Shown piece after piece: positions 1 to 9,727 of a DNA stretch of 64,000 nucleotides. Position 1 is the first letter of the stretch. The number at the start of each line of letters is the position of its first letter. Origin of the DNA: Apium graveolens (Eukaryota; Streptophyta; Magnoliopsida; Apiales; Apiaceae); the NCBI RefSeq assembly GCF_009905375.1, contig NC_133652.1, positions 121,913,797-121,977,796 of the forward strand. Direction: 5' to 3'. A program made the translations under genes and the position numbers. Below the pieces are notes generated by a model. That model made no database searches. It worked only from the letters and a program-made list of their open reading frames with translations, and was not told the origin of the DNA.

Positions 1-669
1 GGAACTGACTAATTGAGGTTCATCAGTACAAAAAGTATAAATAAGTTGACAGAATCTAGCAAAATAGACAACATTCCTATCCTCTGTCATCCTATCCCCA
101 ATAAAACCAATTATACCAGTTGCAAAATCAAAATGAGTTTGATTTATAATAGCATACCCGATGTGCTGACTCAGAATTGGGATAGCATCAAAATTCGAAC
201 ATTTGTTCCCAAAAGCTTTAGTGATGCAGTCGAAGAAGAAGCTCTATTCTCTTCTGATATGAGCCCGTTTCAACTGCCCAAGTTTTGACAAACTCTTTTC
301 ATACCCCAAATTTGCCATTAACTCCTGAAGAGCTGATTCTTCTGGAATTGAAAAGGTACATCCTTCTGGGAGATGTAGAGCCTTGCGTATTGTACTAGGA
401 GTGACTGTATAAGAAGAATCACCCACTTCGAAAACAATACTAGGAGTGCCATGTCTACCACCATCATCAAAGTGCCCAGTCCGCCAAAACGTCAGAACTT
501 GTTGGCTCGAAAAGACTGAAGGCTGGGTTAATGCATACCCAATCTCACTGTGTGCAAGAAGATCTTGCACAAAATGCAATTCAGATGAAGCTTCAGCATG
601 ATCAAGAATTGTAGCATAGTTGTTCAGAACAAACTTAGCTCCATCAATGATTAAATCCTTAGGTGCCAT
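1..669 (-). pseudogene. Post-pol ORF of Copia A, resembling the putative plant transposon protein family; one in-frame stop, runs off the window
   Basis: Starts at ATG 669 (protein begins MAPKDLIIDGAKF, good context CACATGG). It reads 141 codons to an amber stop at 244-246 and then stays open in the same frame for 81 more codons to the window edge. Both halves match the style of the 'putative plant transposon protein' domain found in many plant retroelements after pol: a helical segment with SSYTVTPSTIRKALHLPEG, then, past the stop, SFFFDCITKAFGNKCSNFDA and a GYAII segment. The function is unknown; such ORFs are sometimes called envelope-like by position only. No signal peptide or membrane anchor is evident in the visible part. 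The single stop looks like a point mutation. An ORF on the plus strand at 13-288 is its antisense shadow. Confidence 0.7.
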
Positions 670-823
670 GTGAAAAATTGAGATTTAAAAGTTCCTGTTA
701 GGTGTTTGATAAAATGTCTGTATGAAAAACCAACATGAGAAGAAGAGAGAAAGAGAGAGTAAAAGCAAGTAGAGAGAAAAAGTATGAAGGAAATAAAAGA
801 TTAAAGAAATCCTCTCTCTGTTG

Positions 824-831
824 TACTTATA
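824..831 (-). promoter_or_regulatory. Possible TATA box upstream of the post-pol ORF of Copia A
   Basis: On the minus strand this reads TATAAGTA, about 155 bases before the ATG at 669, followed by a C/T-rich leader with repeated CTCTC. The position fits a core promoter with a leader of roughly 130 bases. In AT-rich DNA a match can arise by chance. Confidence 0.35.
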
Positions 832-1389
832 CTCTGAAAAAAAATGTTACCGTTGGACACCTGTCAGACATGCAGTAATAACGGATAGTTACTGGGCGCG
901 AGAAAACAGTAATCATTACTTGCCCACTTGCCTGTTTTCAAGGAAAAACCGTTCCACTTACCCAGATATTCCATTAATCAAGGTGAAACAGTTTTAGTTC
1001 AAAACTGAAATCGTTCCCACTGATTTAATTATTTTTCACTGCATCATTAATATTCTGAAAATAAATCAAGTGAAAATGACCAAGATAAATCAGATGAGTA
1101 AGTGCTGATAAAGAAAAATCAGAACTTAAATTAAAACAGAATTTATATGGTCATCAGAATATCAATCAGGATTTATCAATGCATTACAAAATAACTTAGA
1201 GACAAAATATTGAAGCAAAAATAAATTTCATTAATATATCAAGTGAATACAATCATGAAATTGAAATTACATCAGTACTTATACAAGATTTCCCTAAGCT
1301 ACTAATCCTAACGTCAACAGCCTTTGTCCTAGATCAAGAAACAGGGCAAGGCTGATGATGAAGAAAAATAGGAAGAAGACGAGATTAAA
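832..1389. other. Non-coding spacer between the two post-pol ORFs of Copia A
   Basis: AT-rich sequence without a readable coding frame. It holds scattered CAGAACTTA/ATCAGAA words, which also recur in the LTRs of the same family (36319-36921, 56382-56984). I see no RNA gene or other feature. Confidence 0.6.
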
Positions 1390-1659
1390 TCATTTCTTCT
1401 TCCTACTCTCGACAAACAGAATGGCGAGTCGGATGATTCGCTCTTGCTGGCGGAGAGCTTCCAGCCTTTCCTACTCCAATCGCTCTAGATGGCGATGGTA
1501 GTCCATATAGAAGAACAGGAGGTGGGTCAGTACCTCCTGTGGGATAGAGTCCCATATCTCCTCAGGAATGGCCGTGACGTGCCATTCCTGCTGCCAGTCG
1601 GCACAGCTTAGCTCCATATTGAAGTTTTGGTAGTTCAAAAACATGTTGTATCTGACCAT
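1390..1659 (-). pseudogene. Small post-pol ORF of Copia A, unknown function, one in-frame stop
   Basis: Starts at ATG 1659 in good context (ACACAATGG). It reads 62 codons (MVRYNMFLNYQNFNMEL...), meets a stop at 1471-1473 and continues in the same frame to a stop at 1390-1392. The tail after the stop (ERLEALRQQERIIRLAILFV...) is basic and helix-forming, and the RHLERLE just before the stop fits it, so one nonsense mutation probably split a protein of about 89 residues. I do not recognise the family. The N-terminal half is rich in aromatic residues and Trp (ADWQQEWH, EEIWDSIP). It lies between the RNase H end of pol and the second post-pol ORF, and has its own TATA-like box upstream. Confidence 0.45.
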
Positions 1660-1736
1660 TGTGTTTTTGAAAGAAAAAGTATGAAGGTAAGTTTGTGAGA
1701 GAGAATTTGATGGGAAGGCTGATGTGAAGTGGCTGC

Positions 1737-1744
1737 TTATATAG
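1737..1744 (-). promoter_or_regulatory. TATA box upstream of the small post-pol ORF
   Basis: The minus strand reads CTATATAAGCAGCC, a canonical plant TATA box, 85 bases before the ATG at 1659. The intervening leader is C/T-rich and has no upstream ATG. This is the expected layout for a separately transcribed gene inside the retroelement. Confidence 0.5.
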
Positions 1745-3092
1745 GCAAGCGAATGCCAGGAGACGTAAAAGTATTTAATGCTGACAGGTAGAATTAATTC
1801 TACCTCATCTCCCCAGACTTGGAAAAAGAATAACATTCATTGGAAGGAGAAAACATGGTTGAATGCGCACAAGAAACAAGTAAAAGTGGACTGTTCAAGT
1901 ACGAATACCTTTAACCCTAACCATAGTGACTATTAATCTTCCACTTCAACATATTCTAGTTTGAACCGAGACTGTTATCAAATTTTATCCACAGATAAGT
2001 CAAGTAAAGAATTAGACTGTAATATCAGAGCTTAGACTTATATCAGAACTTAACAGTCATCAGAACATAATTTCTTAACTCGAAAAAGGAATGCCTATCT
2101 GAGTAAATCTTCATACAAGTTCTGAGTTATACTCTTCAGAACTTAATCGTTAGAATATGCAACCAGAACTTGTCCTCAGAGTTAGTGCTAAATGACACAA
2201 TGACTGTTTATCTAAAACAACATAGACCACCTCAGTAATTTTCATCATTCAGATGGAGTGATTAGTGTGTGCATTAAGCTAAATTTCAGACAAGGAGTAA
2301 AGTATGATTCACTTCAGTACATCTTAGAAATAAGGCATAACTAAAATTTTGCTAAAGAGCTGTCATTATCCTGAAACCTACTGACGAATGAGTTCATGCT
2401 TGAGTCCACCTCAAATGTTTTGTTCTAATTTTATGCATCTTTTTAAATTCTAATTTACAGTGGCTTCTCAGTGTAAGTGAGTCATGACTGCTTATCAGAA
2501 TTTATGCTATTATCAGAGTATTTCTCCAGTAATCATAGAGTGTGAAAAGTCACCAAGAAAATATTTTGCTTTTCTAATGCATATTTACTTAATACCAGCA
2601 ATGCACTTGGGTCGTCCCTTCCACATTTTTACTCTAGATCTCAAAGGAGTACCTGATTTTATTCTTTGATCTTTTTGCTTTTTCTTTTGATAATTGAGGT
2701 TTATCAGCACTTAGTACATTCAGCAGATTTACTAGTATCAGAACTTAACAGATGAGTAGCATTATTTTAATTTGTGACTTAGTAATAAGATAAACAAAGT
2801 AAACTCAACTAAGCTCAATTATCAGAATTTGCTTGTGTCATAAGATTTCCACAGAAATAATTACTTCTTACATGGGATCATTTGTTTATTGAAGACTACT
2901 AGGTCAGTATCTAGCACAGTTATCCTCATAGGATTGAATAGTTATTTAAACAGACATATCACTTATCAGAGTTTAGAAACATATATCAGACAACAATCAG
3001 TACTTGAACGCATATATCAATTAATCACAGAATACACAAAGAGATTACATTCTGTAAATACTGATCATAAAGTCTAATGAAACAGAACAAAA
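1745..3092. other. Non-coding region between pol and the small ORF of Copia A
   Basis: About 1.35 kb of AT-rich sequence without a convincing ORF on either strand; the 61-62 codon frames here have no recognisable content. Words such as CAGAACTTA recur. I see nothing else. Confidence 0.6.
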
Positions 3093-3877
3093 CTAGACAG
3101 ATTTAGAAAAAGAACCTAAAACCATTCCAAGTTCATTTACCAATCTTGTAAAAGTGGCTTCAAACAGTGGTTTTGTGAAGATATCCGCTAGTTGTTGATC
3201 TGTTGGAACAAAGTGCAATTCCACTGTACCTTCATCCACATGTTCCCTTATGAAGTGGTACCTGATGCTGATGTGCTTTGTCATAGAGTGTTGAACTGGA
3301 TTACCTGTCATAGCAATAGCACTTTGATTATCACAGTAAATAGGGATTTTGAAATATGTTAACCTATAATCCAGTAACTGATTCTTCATCCAAAGAATCT
3401 GTGCACAACAACTTCCTGCAACAATATACTCTGCTTCTGCAGTTGATGTGGAAATTGACTTTTATTTCTTGCTGAACCAAGAAACCAATCTGCCTCCAAG
3501 AAATTGGCAGCTTCCACTTGTGCTTTTCCTGTCAATTTTGCAACCTGCAAAATCTGTTCTAGTTCTGACACCTGCATCAGGATTTCCAATTATCAAATCA
3601 GGTGTATGTGACTTTGTCCACTTCCTTGCAGATGAAAGGTTTTCTCTAGAACTGGATGCTCCCCCATGATCCATGCTGTCTTCATTTTCATTTTCTGATG
3701 CTCCCCCTGAAACTATGCTCTCTGAGTTGGATTCTTCAGAATTTAGATTTTCGGCACTATCAGAACTTGGCTTATCAGAACTTGACGAATCAGAACTTGA
3801 AGAGCTAGATGTATGTTCTGATGTTTCTTGAGATGTGGTAGGATCTTGAGTATGCTCCCCCTACATTGGTGCATCTT
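3093..3877 (-). pseudogene. 3' end of pol of Copia A: linker joined to RNase H, reverse transcriptase missing
   Basis: Read on the minus strand from the insertion site of D. First comes a serine/acidic linker (with an early stop), then the pre-RT motif WTKSHTPDLIIGNPDAGVRT. This joins directly to the RNase H start DFAGCKIDRKSTSGSCQFLG. The whole reverse transcriptase core that normally lies between (about 2 kb in Copia) is absent, so an internal deletion is present. One in-frame TAA at 3462-3464 interrupts SWFSKK. After it the RNase H continues in the same frame (STAEAEYI, YCDNQSAI, HIRYHFIREHV-type region, ADIFTKPL) to the natural stop at 3093. The element cannot supply its own reverse transcriptase. 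Confidence 0.85.
3873..3877. repeat. Target site duplication of solo LTR D (ATCTT), left copy
   Basis: ATCTT immediately precedes the LTR start TGTAATAACCCC at 3878. The same five bases follow the LTR end TGTTACA at 32505-32509. The Copia pol frame is continuous across the two flanks once D is set aside, which confirms the insertion. Confidence 0.9.
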
Positions 3878-5005
3878 TGTAATAACCCCAATTTTTGAGA
3901 AATTTTGAAACCCTTATGAATAGTGTTTTTGCTGAACGAGAAAACTTTTCATGCCACGTTATGTAGGGGTTCTGTTATTGATCTTATGGGATATTATTAG
4001 TACTCTATGTGGTATATAAGTGTATGTAAAGATCGTCAGAATCCAATTCCGAACACTTTGATTTTTCCCGGAAATCCACAAGATACGGAGAGAATTGAGT
4101 ATAAGGTAACAGGATAAAAAGGATTTAAATTAAAGGATTATAGGAGAGGATCATAAAAGGAATATAATATATTGAGAAAGGTTAAGGGAACCTAAGTAAT
4201 AAGATCCCGGGTATGATCCCTCAAACGATAAACGAGAACGAAAGATAAGCGAACCGTAAAACAAATAAGTGACCAAGAGACAAGCTTGTACAAGAAGCCA
4301 GGGATTGTGATATCATCAAACCACAAGGTGTGGACAAGTGGGAGCATTATGACATGTGCAAGGTGACACATGACATGGGAAGGAAGGAGGTGTGGTGGCT
4401 TTTTAACCACACAAATTCAAGGGCAACAAGGTAATTAACTAAATCAAACACAAAAACAAGCCAACCAAGCCAAGCAAAATCATTTTCATCAAAATCAAAA
4501 AGAAACCAAGGCATGGTTCATCATGCTCTCGGCTTTTTACTATTGCAAATGGGCAAGAATTCAAAAACTCAAGATCCAAGCCTCCTAAATTGGTGAGTTA
4601 ATTCCCTAATCATCTTCATGCTTAGTTAGGGCTATATCATGAGTTTAAGCCATCAATTCCTTCTCCATCTTCTTCATTTAATCAAAGAAGAAGACTATGA
4701 ATAGTGTTTTCAAGTTTTTAACTTGAAGTTTTTCTTGTTTTTCTTGAAGATCCAAGCATTCTTAAGACTTCTCAAAGCTTCTTAAGGCTTCCTAGCTCCT
4801 CCCACCACTCAAAGGAAGGTATACCATCTCCAAACCCTAGATTCCTATATATTATAAGATGATTTTGATTAGTAGGGTGCTATTGTAGCTTGTTGTTGTG
4901 ATTTAGAGTTTGGGATTTGAAATGGTAGTGAAATGGAATGGTGAATGTTGTGGTTTTGATTAAAAGGACTTAAGTATGATTAAAGTTAAGCTTAGGCATA
5001 AGTAT
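3878..5005. mobile_element. Solo LTR D, first piece
   Basis: Begins TGTAATAACCCC, the usual start for LTRs of long-LTR plant Gypsy elements. There is no gag or pol and no primer site. The piece ends at the insertion of element E (target AGTAT, 5001-5005). Together with 18562-19405 and 30261-32504 it forms one LTR of about 4.2 kb. Orientation is plus, judged by the start and end motifs. No coding sequence is recognised in this piece. Confidence 0.8.
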
Positions 5006-5596
5006 TGTAACGACCGAGGAATTACACTTATATTATATTATAATAATAATAAATTATGTGTATTATTATGTGATTAAATGTGTTAAGTCGTTGAACCCTG
5101 ACTGCTATGTGTTATGTGTTGGTTGTTTTGATCCAAACGTGTTTTAGATATTTATTGAACGTTTTATCGTCAGTTATATATATTATATCAAAACCTGTAC
5201 AGCTCAAAACTATGTTTTAAAAGCCCGTATTTCAAACAAAATCATTGGCCCTATTTTGCCAAAAATGCCCTATTCCGTATCGCTATTCTGAACCCCTAGA
5301 CGTTTTACCAATTGACCTTTTTCGCGAAAAACGACTTTTTTCGGACCCCTTCGGGTACCAAAAGCCCCACAAAAATCACATTTTTATTTTTATATGATCA
5401 TGAAATTATCATATATCATTTTTCTTTGCATTTTTGTAATATTCGCAATTTTTGGGAATTTTAGTATTTATTTTGCATTTATTGGATATTTAAAAATTCA
5501 ATAATAATACCCAAAAATTATAAAAATTGGGGCCAAATATTTTTATTAGGAGTGTAATTAGCCCCTTAATTTTATTTGGGGATATTAATTTCCATA

Positions 5597-5605
5597 GTAT
5601 AAATA
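5597..5605 (+). promoter_or_regulatory. TATA box of the 5' LTR of E
   Basis: AGTATAAATAGC about 590 bases into the LTR, followed some 85 bases later by a C-poor leader with the telomere-like motif. The identical arrangement is in the 3' LTR near 15346-15356. It places the transcription start near 5630. Confidence 0.65.
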
Positions 5606-5680
5606 GCTGAATTATTATTAATTTTTAGTTAATTAATTATTAAAAAAAAATCAGAAAAAAATAAAAGAAAAAGAAAGGGG

Positions 5681-5697
5681 ATTAGGGTTAGGGTTTG
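5681..5697 (+). promoter_or_regulatory. Telomere-like (telo-box) motif downstream of the TATA box of E
   Basis: ATTAGGGTTAGGGTTTG, about two and a half units of the plant telomere repeat TTTAGGG. The reverse complement holds AAACCCTAA, the telo-box known from promoters and leaders of plant genes for the translation machinery. It is conserved in the 3' LTR (about 15430-15446). A regulatory role is inferred. Confidence 0.45.
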
Positions 5698-5759
5698 GTG
5701 AAGAACAGCAGAAGGATCAAAGCACAAATTGAAGGTGTTTCTGTTCATCAAATCGAACA

Positions 5760-5767
5760 TGTAAGTA
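5760..5767 (+). other. Candidate 5' splice donor in the leader of E
   Basis: GTAAGTAT is a strong donor match about 130 bases after the predicted transcription start. Candidate acceptors with pyrimidine/T-rich tracts ending in CAG lie at about 8280 (TTTTTGCAG) and 8336 (TTGTTTTACAG). Removal of this 2.5-kb segment would give a short leader. This is a prediction from motifs only. Confidence 0.35.
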
Positions 5768-6198
5768 TCCGTTGTGAAGCTCTTTCGATTCTCTATCTGA
5801 ATATATAATCGTTTTTGTTGATTAATTAGTCGATTTTTAATTCATAATTTTCGGGTTAATTCATGAATTCGGGTTTTTAGTTTGACTGATTGTTTGATGT
5901 TGTTGTTGTTGGGAACGATTCGATCATCGAATTTCTGACTGTTTGGCACCGGTTTCATCGGATTTCGTTTAGGATTTAGGTTCGCTGGAGAACCGCCGTC
6001 GCGGCGGTGTTCTCGAACTTTCCGGCGTCGTGTTCGATGAGGAAGGACGAGAAAGGTCGTGTTCGGGTTGCTGTGGAACAGGAACGTGAAGAAACGGTGA
6101 GGAATCGAGGTGTCGTTGTGGTTCGTCGTCGAATCGTAGCTCGCCGGAGATTTCCCCGCCGGCGTCGGGTTTCAGTCCAGGCGGCTGTGTTCTTGAGC

Positions 6199-6242
6199 GA
6201 CCCGGGTTCGACCCGGTTGCAACCCGGTTTCGACCCGGGTTC
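6199..6242 (+). repeat. Palindromic ACCCGG cluster in the GC island of the LTR of E
   Basis: Within 44 bases the word ACCCGG occurs four times. Two copies extend to the perfect palindrome ACCCGGGT, and the cluster is near-symmetrical around TTGCAA. It is conserved at about 15948-15991 in the 3' LTR. Both DNA strands are open for about 90 codons here, which looks like a consequence of base composition and not two genes. Confidence 0.6.
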
Positions 6243-8348
6243 AATCCTAAAAACCCCAAATCCTGTTCATGTGTTTGTGTTTCTGATTAAATTAATTATT
6301 TATTTATATTTTAGTAATTAAAATCAGTTTTTATTAATTCTAAAAATATAATAAAAATTAGATTTAAATTCTGAAAATTATTATTAATAATTTCTAAATT
6401 ATTTTATTAGTTTAGAAATTTGAAATTAGTTATTAATTTAATTATTTAATTATTTATCTAATTATTTATTAGTTATTTAATTAATTAATAATTAGGTAAT
6501 TAATTAATAAATAAGTAATCGAATAATATGATTAATAATCCGATAATTAGTTAATATTACGAGTAACTCGTATTTACGCGAGTAGGGATTCGATAATTAG
6601 AATTATTATTCGACCGATAATTGTTCGAAGGATATCGTAATAATTATTCGTATCTAATAATTAAATATAGATAATTAAGTGATTAATTAATCGTATAGGT
6701 ATAGTAATAATAGCGATTCGATAGTTATTCGAGAATTGCGAGTAGCTCGTAGTTATACGAATGATTAATCGTTAAGTGATTTATAATTCGAGTAATTGGT
6801 AGTTATTCGATAAATAGCGTATCGGTTAAATAAGTTGATTGATTATTTGTAAATAATCGATCTAATCGAATAAATATCGATAAGTTATAAATATTATAAT
6901 AAATTGTGATTAATCCTGATAATTAGAGATTTATTATTTTAGCTTATTAAATAAGCAATTATTAATTATTTATTAGTTATTTATTTATTCAATATTTAAA
7001 AAGTGATTAATTATTTCGATAATTAATCACATAATTTTCAATAAATCGTAACTTCTTCATTTTAACTCCAAAAATTATAAAAAAATTATTTTTGACTTTG
7101 ATTTTCTTAAATAATTATGTAAAAATTATTTTAGGATTTAAAAGGTTGTAATAATTATTTATATTGAATAATAAATTAAATCATCCGTATTTACTTCATA
7201 ACAATTCAACCGTTAGTCCGATTTGAGTGAAACGAAGACCTCTAGACTCAGAAAAATGAGACGAATCCAATAAAAATGGTTGTAAGTTATAATTTCTTCT
7301 AAAAAAGAGTGGTTTGGTGATAATTGATAGTTCGTAGGTCCTAGTAGGGATATAATTGAGCTGAATAAATCCTGAAAAATTATAATAAAATCAGATACGA
7401 CTAGTAATGCAGGTATAAGCCCAGAATTGATTCTAAAAATAATTATAAATCTAGAAATTAATTATGTGCTTTACGTGCTACGTGCTTTATGTGATTATGT
7501 GAATAGATGTGCTGTATAAATGTATGTATATATATATATATATACGAGTCAGATAGAAACGCATGGGTAGACTGATAAGGTTGCGTGATATCAATTCAAG
7601 ATACACGTATGTAGTAAATTATCTAAACACCTATCTTTCCATGATTTGTTCAGTGTTAGCAAGGCAGAGCAAGCTAGGGTCAGAAGGCAGTGAGTTAAAC
7701 CTGGTTAAGTACGCGCAAGGCAAGTTTTTCCCCTATTCTAAATTCAGAATAGTGATTTATATTTCCTTTCTATCGTATCGATTCTCTTTGATAATCATTG
7801 TTCATATACACTGTTACCTACTTATTATCACTTGTTCCATTTCATTTCAATTCTTGATTTACCCAATTTATTGAATTCCTTGTTCATATTTCAATTCCTT
7901 TACCCTTGTTACATATAGTCTGGTATATCCTGGTGTTGGGATATATCAATAGCATTCTGATTATTCCGGATGCTAAGCCTTGGACTGGATGGTTACTTTA
8001 CGGGCTGGGTTTTACCCAGACCATTATTTAATAGGCCATAGTTGCCTGAGTACTCCTAATGTTGGTTGGGTCTATGCAGTTGGGTATAGATCTGCACTAT
8101 ATTCTGACTGATCAGCAGGTTATAGTGCATATGTTGGTTATTGTTTCCAGTCTTGTTCATTTGGCACTCGCCATCATTGGCAAATTACTATTCGATGCAG
8201 ATACAGATGGTTGTTACAACCAGCAGCTTATTGTTTCTCTCATTTCTCGTTCTCTATACTATATATATATATTTTTGCAGGCTTGTTGAGCAATTTTGGC
8301 TCATCCCTTTTTATTGTTACTCCTATTGTTTTACAGTTAAAGTAGAGA

Positions 8349-8465
8349 ATGAAACCCATCAGGACCCGCATAGTCAAGAAGCGAGTCAAGCAGCGGGACC
8401 CTCTTATACCAAGAGTGTTCCTTCCTATTCCCGAAGAGAGTTTTGAATTGCCAGATCAGGTGTAG
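8349..8465 (+). CDS. Small LTR-encoded ORF (38 codons) of E, 5' copy
   Basis: Follows directly after a splice-acceptor-like TTGTTTTACAG. It encodes a basic N-terminus (MKPIRTRIVKKRVKQRDPL) followed by a proline-containing acidic end and a stop. An identical-length copy is at 18137-18253. The related LTR D has a 33-codon ORF at the same relative place (32111-32212), also starting with a basic segment, and G has a 17-codon one. It is too short to be called a gene with confidence; it could instead be structural RNA or chance. Confidence 0.3.
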   Translation: MKPIRTRIVKKRVKQRDPLIPRVFLPIPEESFELPDQV

Positions 8466-8489
8466 CAGGATAAGTAGTAATGTTGGGTT

Positions 8490-8615
8490 GAATAAAAGTT
8501 TTGTGTAGTTTGAATAAAAGATTGCGTAGTGAAACTGTAGATAGAATAAAGTTTTGTAATAAAGAGAGTTCTTGAGACAGGTTTTATTTATTTGGGTTTG
8601 TAATAAAGTGTAGTG
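8490..8615 (+). terminator. Clustered polyadenylation signals in the 5' LTR of E
   Basis: Five AATAAA hexamers occur within about 125 bases (three in GAATAAA, two in TAATAAAG context). They are repeated in the 3' LTR at about 18278-18400. In the 3' LTR they would end the transcript, placing the R/U5 border near the LTR end and making the R region about 3 kb. Confidence 0.6.
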
Positions 8616-8770
8616 CATGATTCTTGTTTCCAAACTCAAACCTTAAAAGATCCTGAGTAGTGATAGCTCGGGGTAATTATTATATTTATATTCCGCTTGT
8701 ACAGGTATAGTTGGTAATTGTTATTAATAATGCCCCAAATCTATACCCCGGATTTGGAGGGTGTTATAGT

Positions 8771-8782
8771 TGGCATCAGAGC
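8771..8782 (+). other. Primer binding site of E
   Basis: TGGCATCAGAGC two bases after the LTR. It differs by one base from TGGTATCAGAGC, the complement of the plant initiator-methionine tRNA 3' end. Confidence 0.85.
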
Positions 8783-8934
8783 TTAGGATTGACCTTTGGA
8801 AAATAAGAATGTTAGGGTTAAGATAAGATAGGATGAGAGTAAGAGTGTTAGGACTGTTTGTCTATGTGATTAGAAGTTATGAGTTATAGAATTGTGATTT
8901 GATTGTTTTGTGTTATTATTTTTATGTATATTAG

Positions 8935-9727
8935 ATGGCTTCTTTATCATCATCTACGGAGAGGACCGAGACAGATCCAATGGATGCACAGGTAGTAGCC
9001 CCAGTGTCAGGGCAGATCTTACCTCCATTGCCACCTGAGCCAGCACCAGAGATACCACTTCCCCCCGGAGGTACCAGGTTTTGCAGATTATTTTCCATAC
9101 GTTGAGCCAGAAATACCAGATATTCCACCATTAGAGTTTCCGATGTTTGATATTCCTGATATGGTTGATCTTCCGCAGTGGGAGGATGTAGAGCCTCAGA
9201 TTCATATTCCACCAGTCGAGATTCCAGAGATGCCACCGATGGTGCCAGAGGCAGAGCCGCCCGTGTATGCGCCTATGGAGCAGCCTGTCTTATTTCCTGC
9301 CCCATTAGCTATTTATGCACCTGTTCCGGGAGTTTATCAGTTTCCTCAGCCGGAGTTTATAGATGAGATCGTGGTAGATGGACCATTACCTTTTCGAGGG
9401 TCCAGCACTGGTCTTCATGAGCATCATACAGTGACTTACCAGCGCTTTCAGGCAGAGAGGGAGGAGAGGATTAGATGGCAGAACCAGTGTAGGGAGATCC
9501 TTGGGTTGTATGAGACACAGACGGATGGTCCTGTCAGAGCATTACGACCAGATTATATACTGAGAGAGAGACTACATCATATTCACCGGGTTAGTTCGCA
9601 GCAGCTTACTGATTTGAGACAGCAGGATCTTAGTGCGGAGACAGCATATCGCAGAGCATTGGGACTTACCGAGGCAGTGCTAGAGGCAGTGCAGGAGGAG
9701 TTGAGCCATGTACCACCAGGATTTTGA
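8935..9727 (+). pseudogene. Extra ORF between primer site and gag of E, one frameshift
   Basis: ATG 8935 opens a frame beginning MASLSSSTERTETDPMDAQ. A run of six C at 9061-9066 carries one base too many, which shifts this frame into an early stop. In the next frame the protein continues at once as a proline/acidic/aromatic-rich region (about residues 43-140) and then a charged helical region (QAEREERIRWQNQCREIL, ...LTEAVLEAVQEEL) to the stop at 9727, about 264 codons in all. No known domain is recognised. Tekay-type elements usually go straight from leader to gag, so a separate ORF here is unusual. It is not in frame with gag. Possible roles are a structural or RNA-binding protein; this is not supported by a motif. 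Confidence 0.55.

Larger units (their letters stand above)
1..3877 (-). mobile_element. Copia element A (SIRE/Maximus-like), 3' portion, minus strand
   Basis: Downstream part of a minus-strand Copia element whose upstream part is at 32505-36921. The two parts were separated by insertion of solo LTR D; the target copy ATCTT is at 3873-3877 and again at 32505-32509. Read right to left it holds the end of pol (serine-rich linker and RNase H), a long spacer, a small ORF and an envelope-like/plant-transposon-protein ORF. The 3' LTR is not reached, so the element continues left of base 1. Family assignment rests on the UBN2-type gag, the primer site and the long post-pol region; the exact lineage name is inferred. 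Confidence 0.85.
5006..8768 (+). repeat. 5' LTR of element E
   Basis: Starts TGTAACGACCGAGG and ends GGGTGTTATA; the last two bases appear mutated from the usual CA. Length is 3763 bp. Contents in order: U3 of about 590 bp with a TATA box, telomere-like motif, candidate splice donor, GC-rich island (6000-6240), a long AT-rich stretch with recurring TTATTCGA/ATTCGA words (6500-6900), TA microsatellite (about 7524-7545), candidate splice acceptors, a 38-codon ORF and clustered AATAAA signals near the end. Confidence 0.95.

Noticed and set aside
13..288. Plus-strand ORF of 91 codons at the left edge
   Set aside because: It is the antisense shadow of the continued reading frame of the minus-strand post-pol ORF of Copia A.
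5969..6321. Overlapping ORFs on both strands in the GC island of the LTR of E
   Set aside because: Both strands are open because of base composition; there is no domain, and conservation in the 3' LTR only reflects recent duplication of the LTR.
7563..7874. ORF of 103 codons in the LTR of E and its copy at 17321
   Set aside because: AT-rich, hydrophobic low-complexity translation within an LTR and no recognisable motif.
8931..9236. Minus-strand ORF opposite the extra ORF of E
   Set aside because: Glycine-rich shadow of the proline-rich plus-strand frame.
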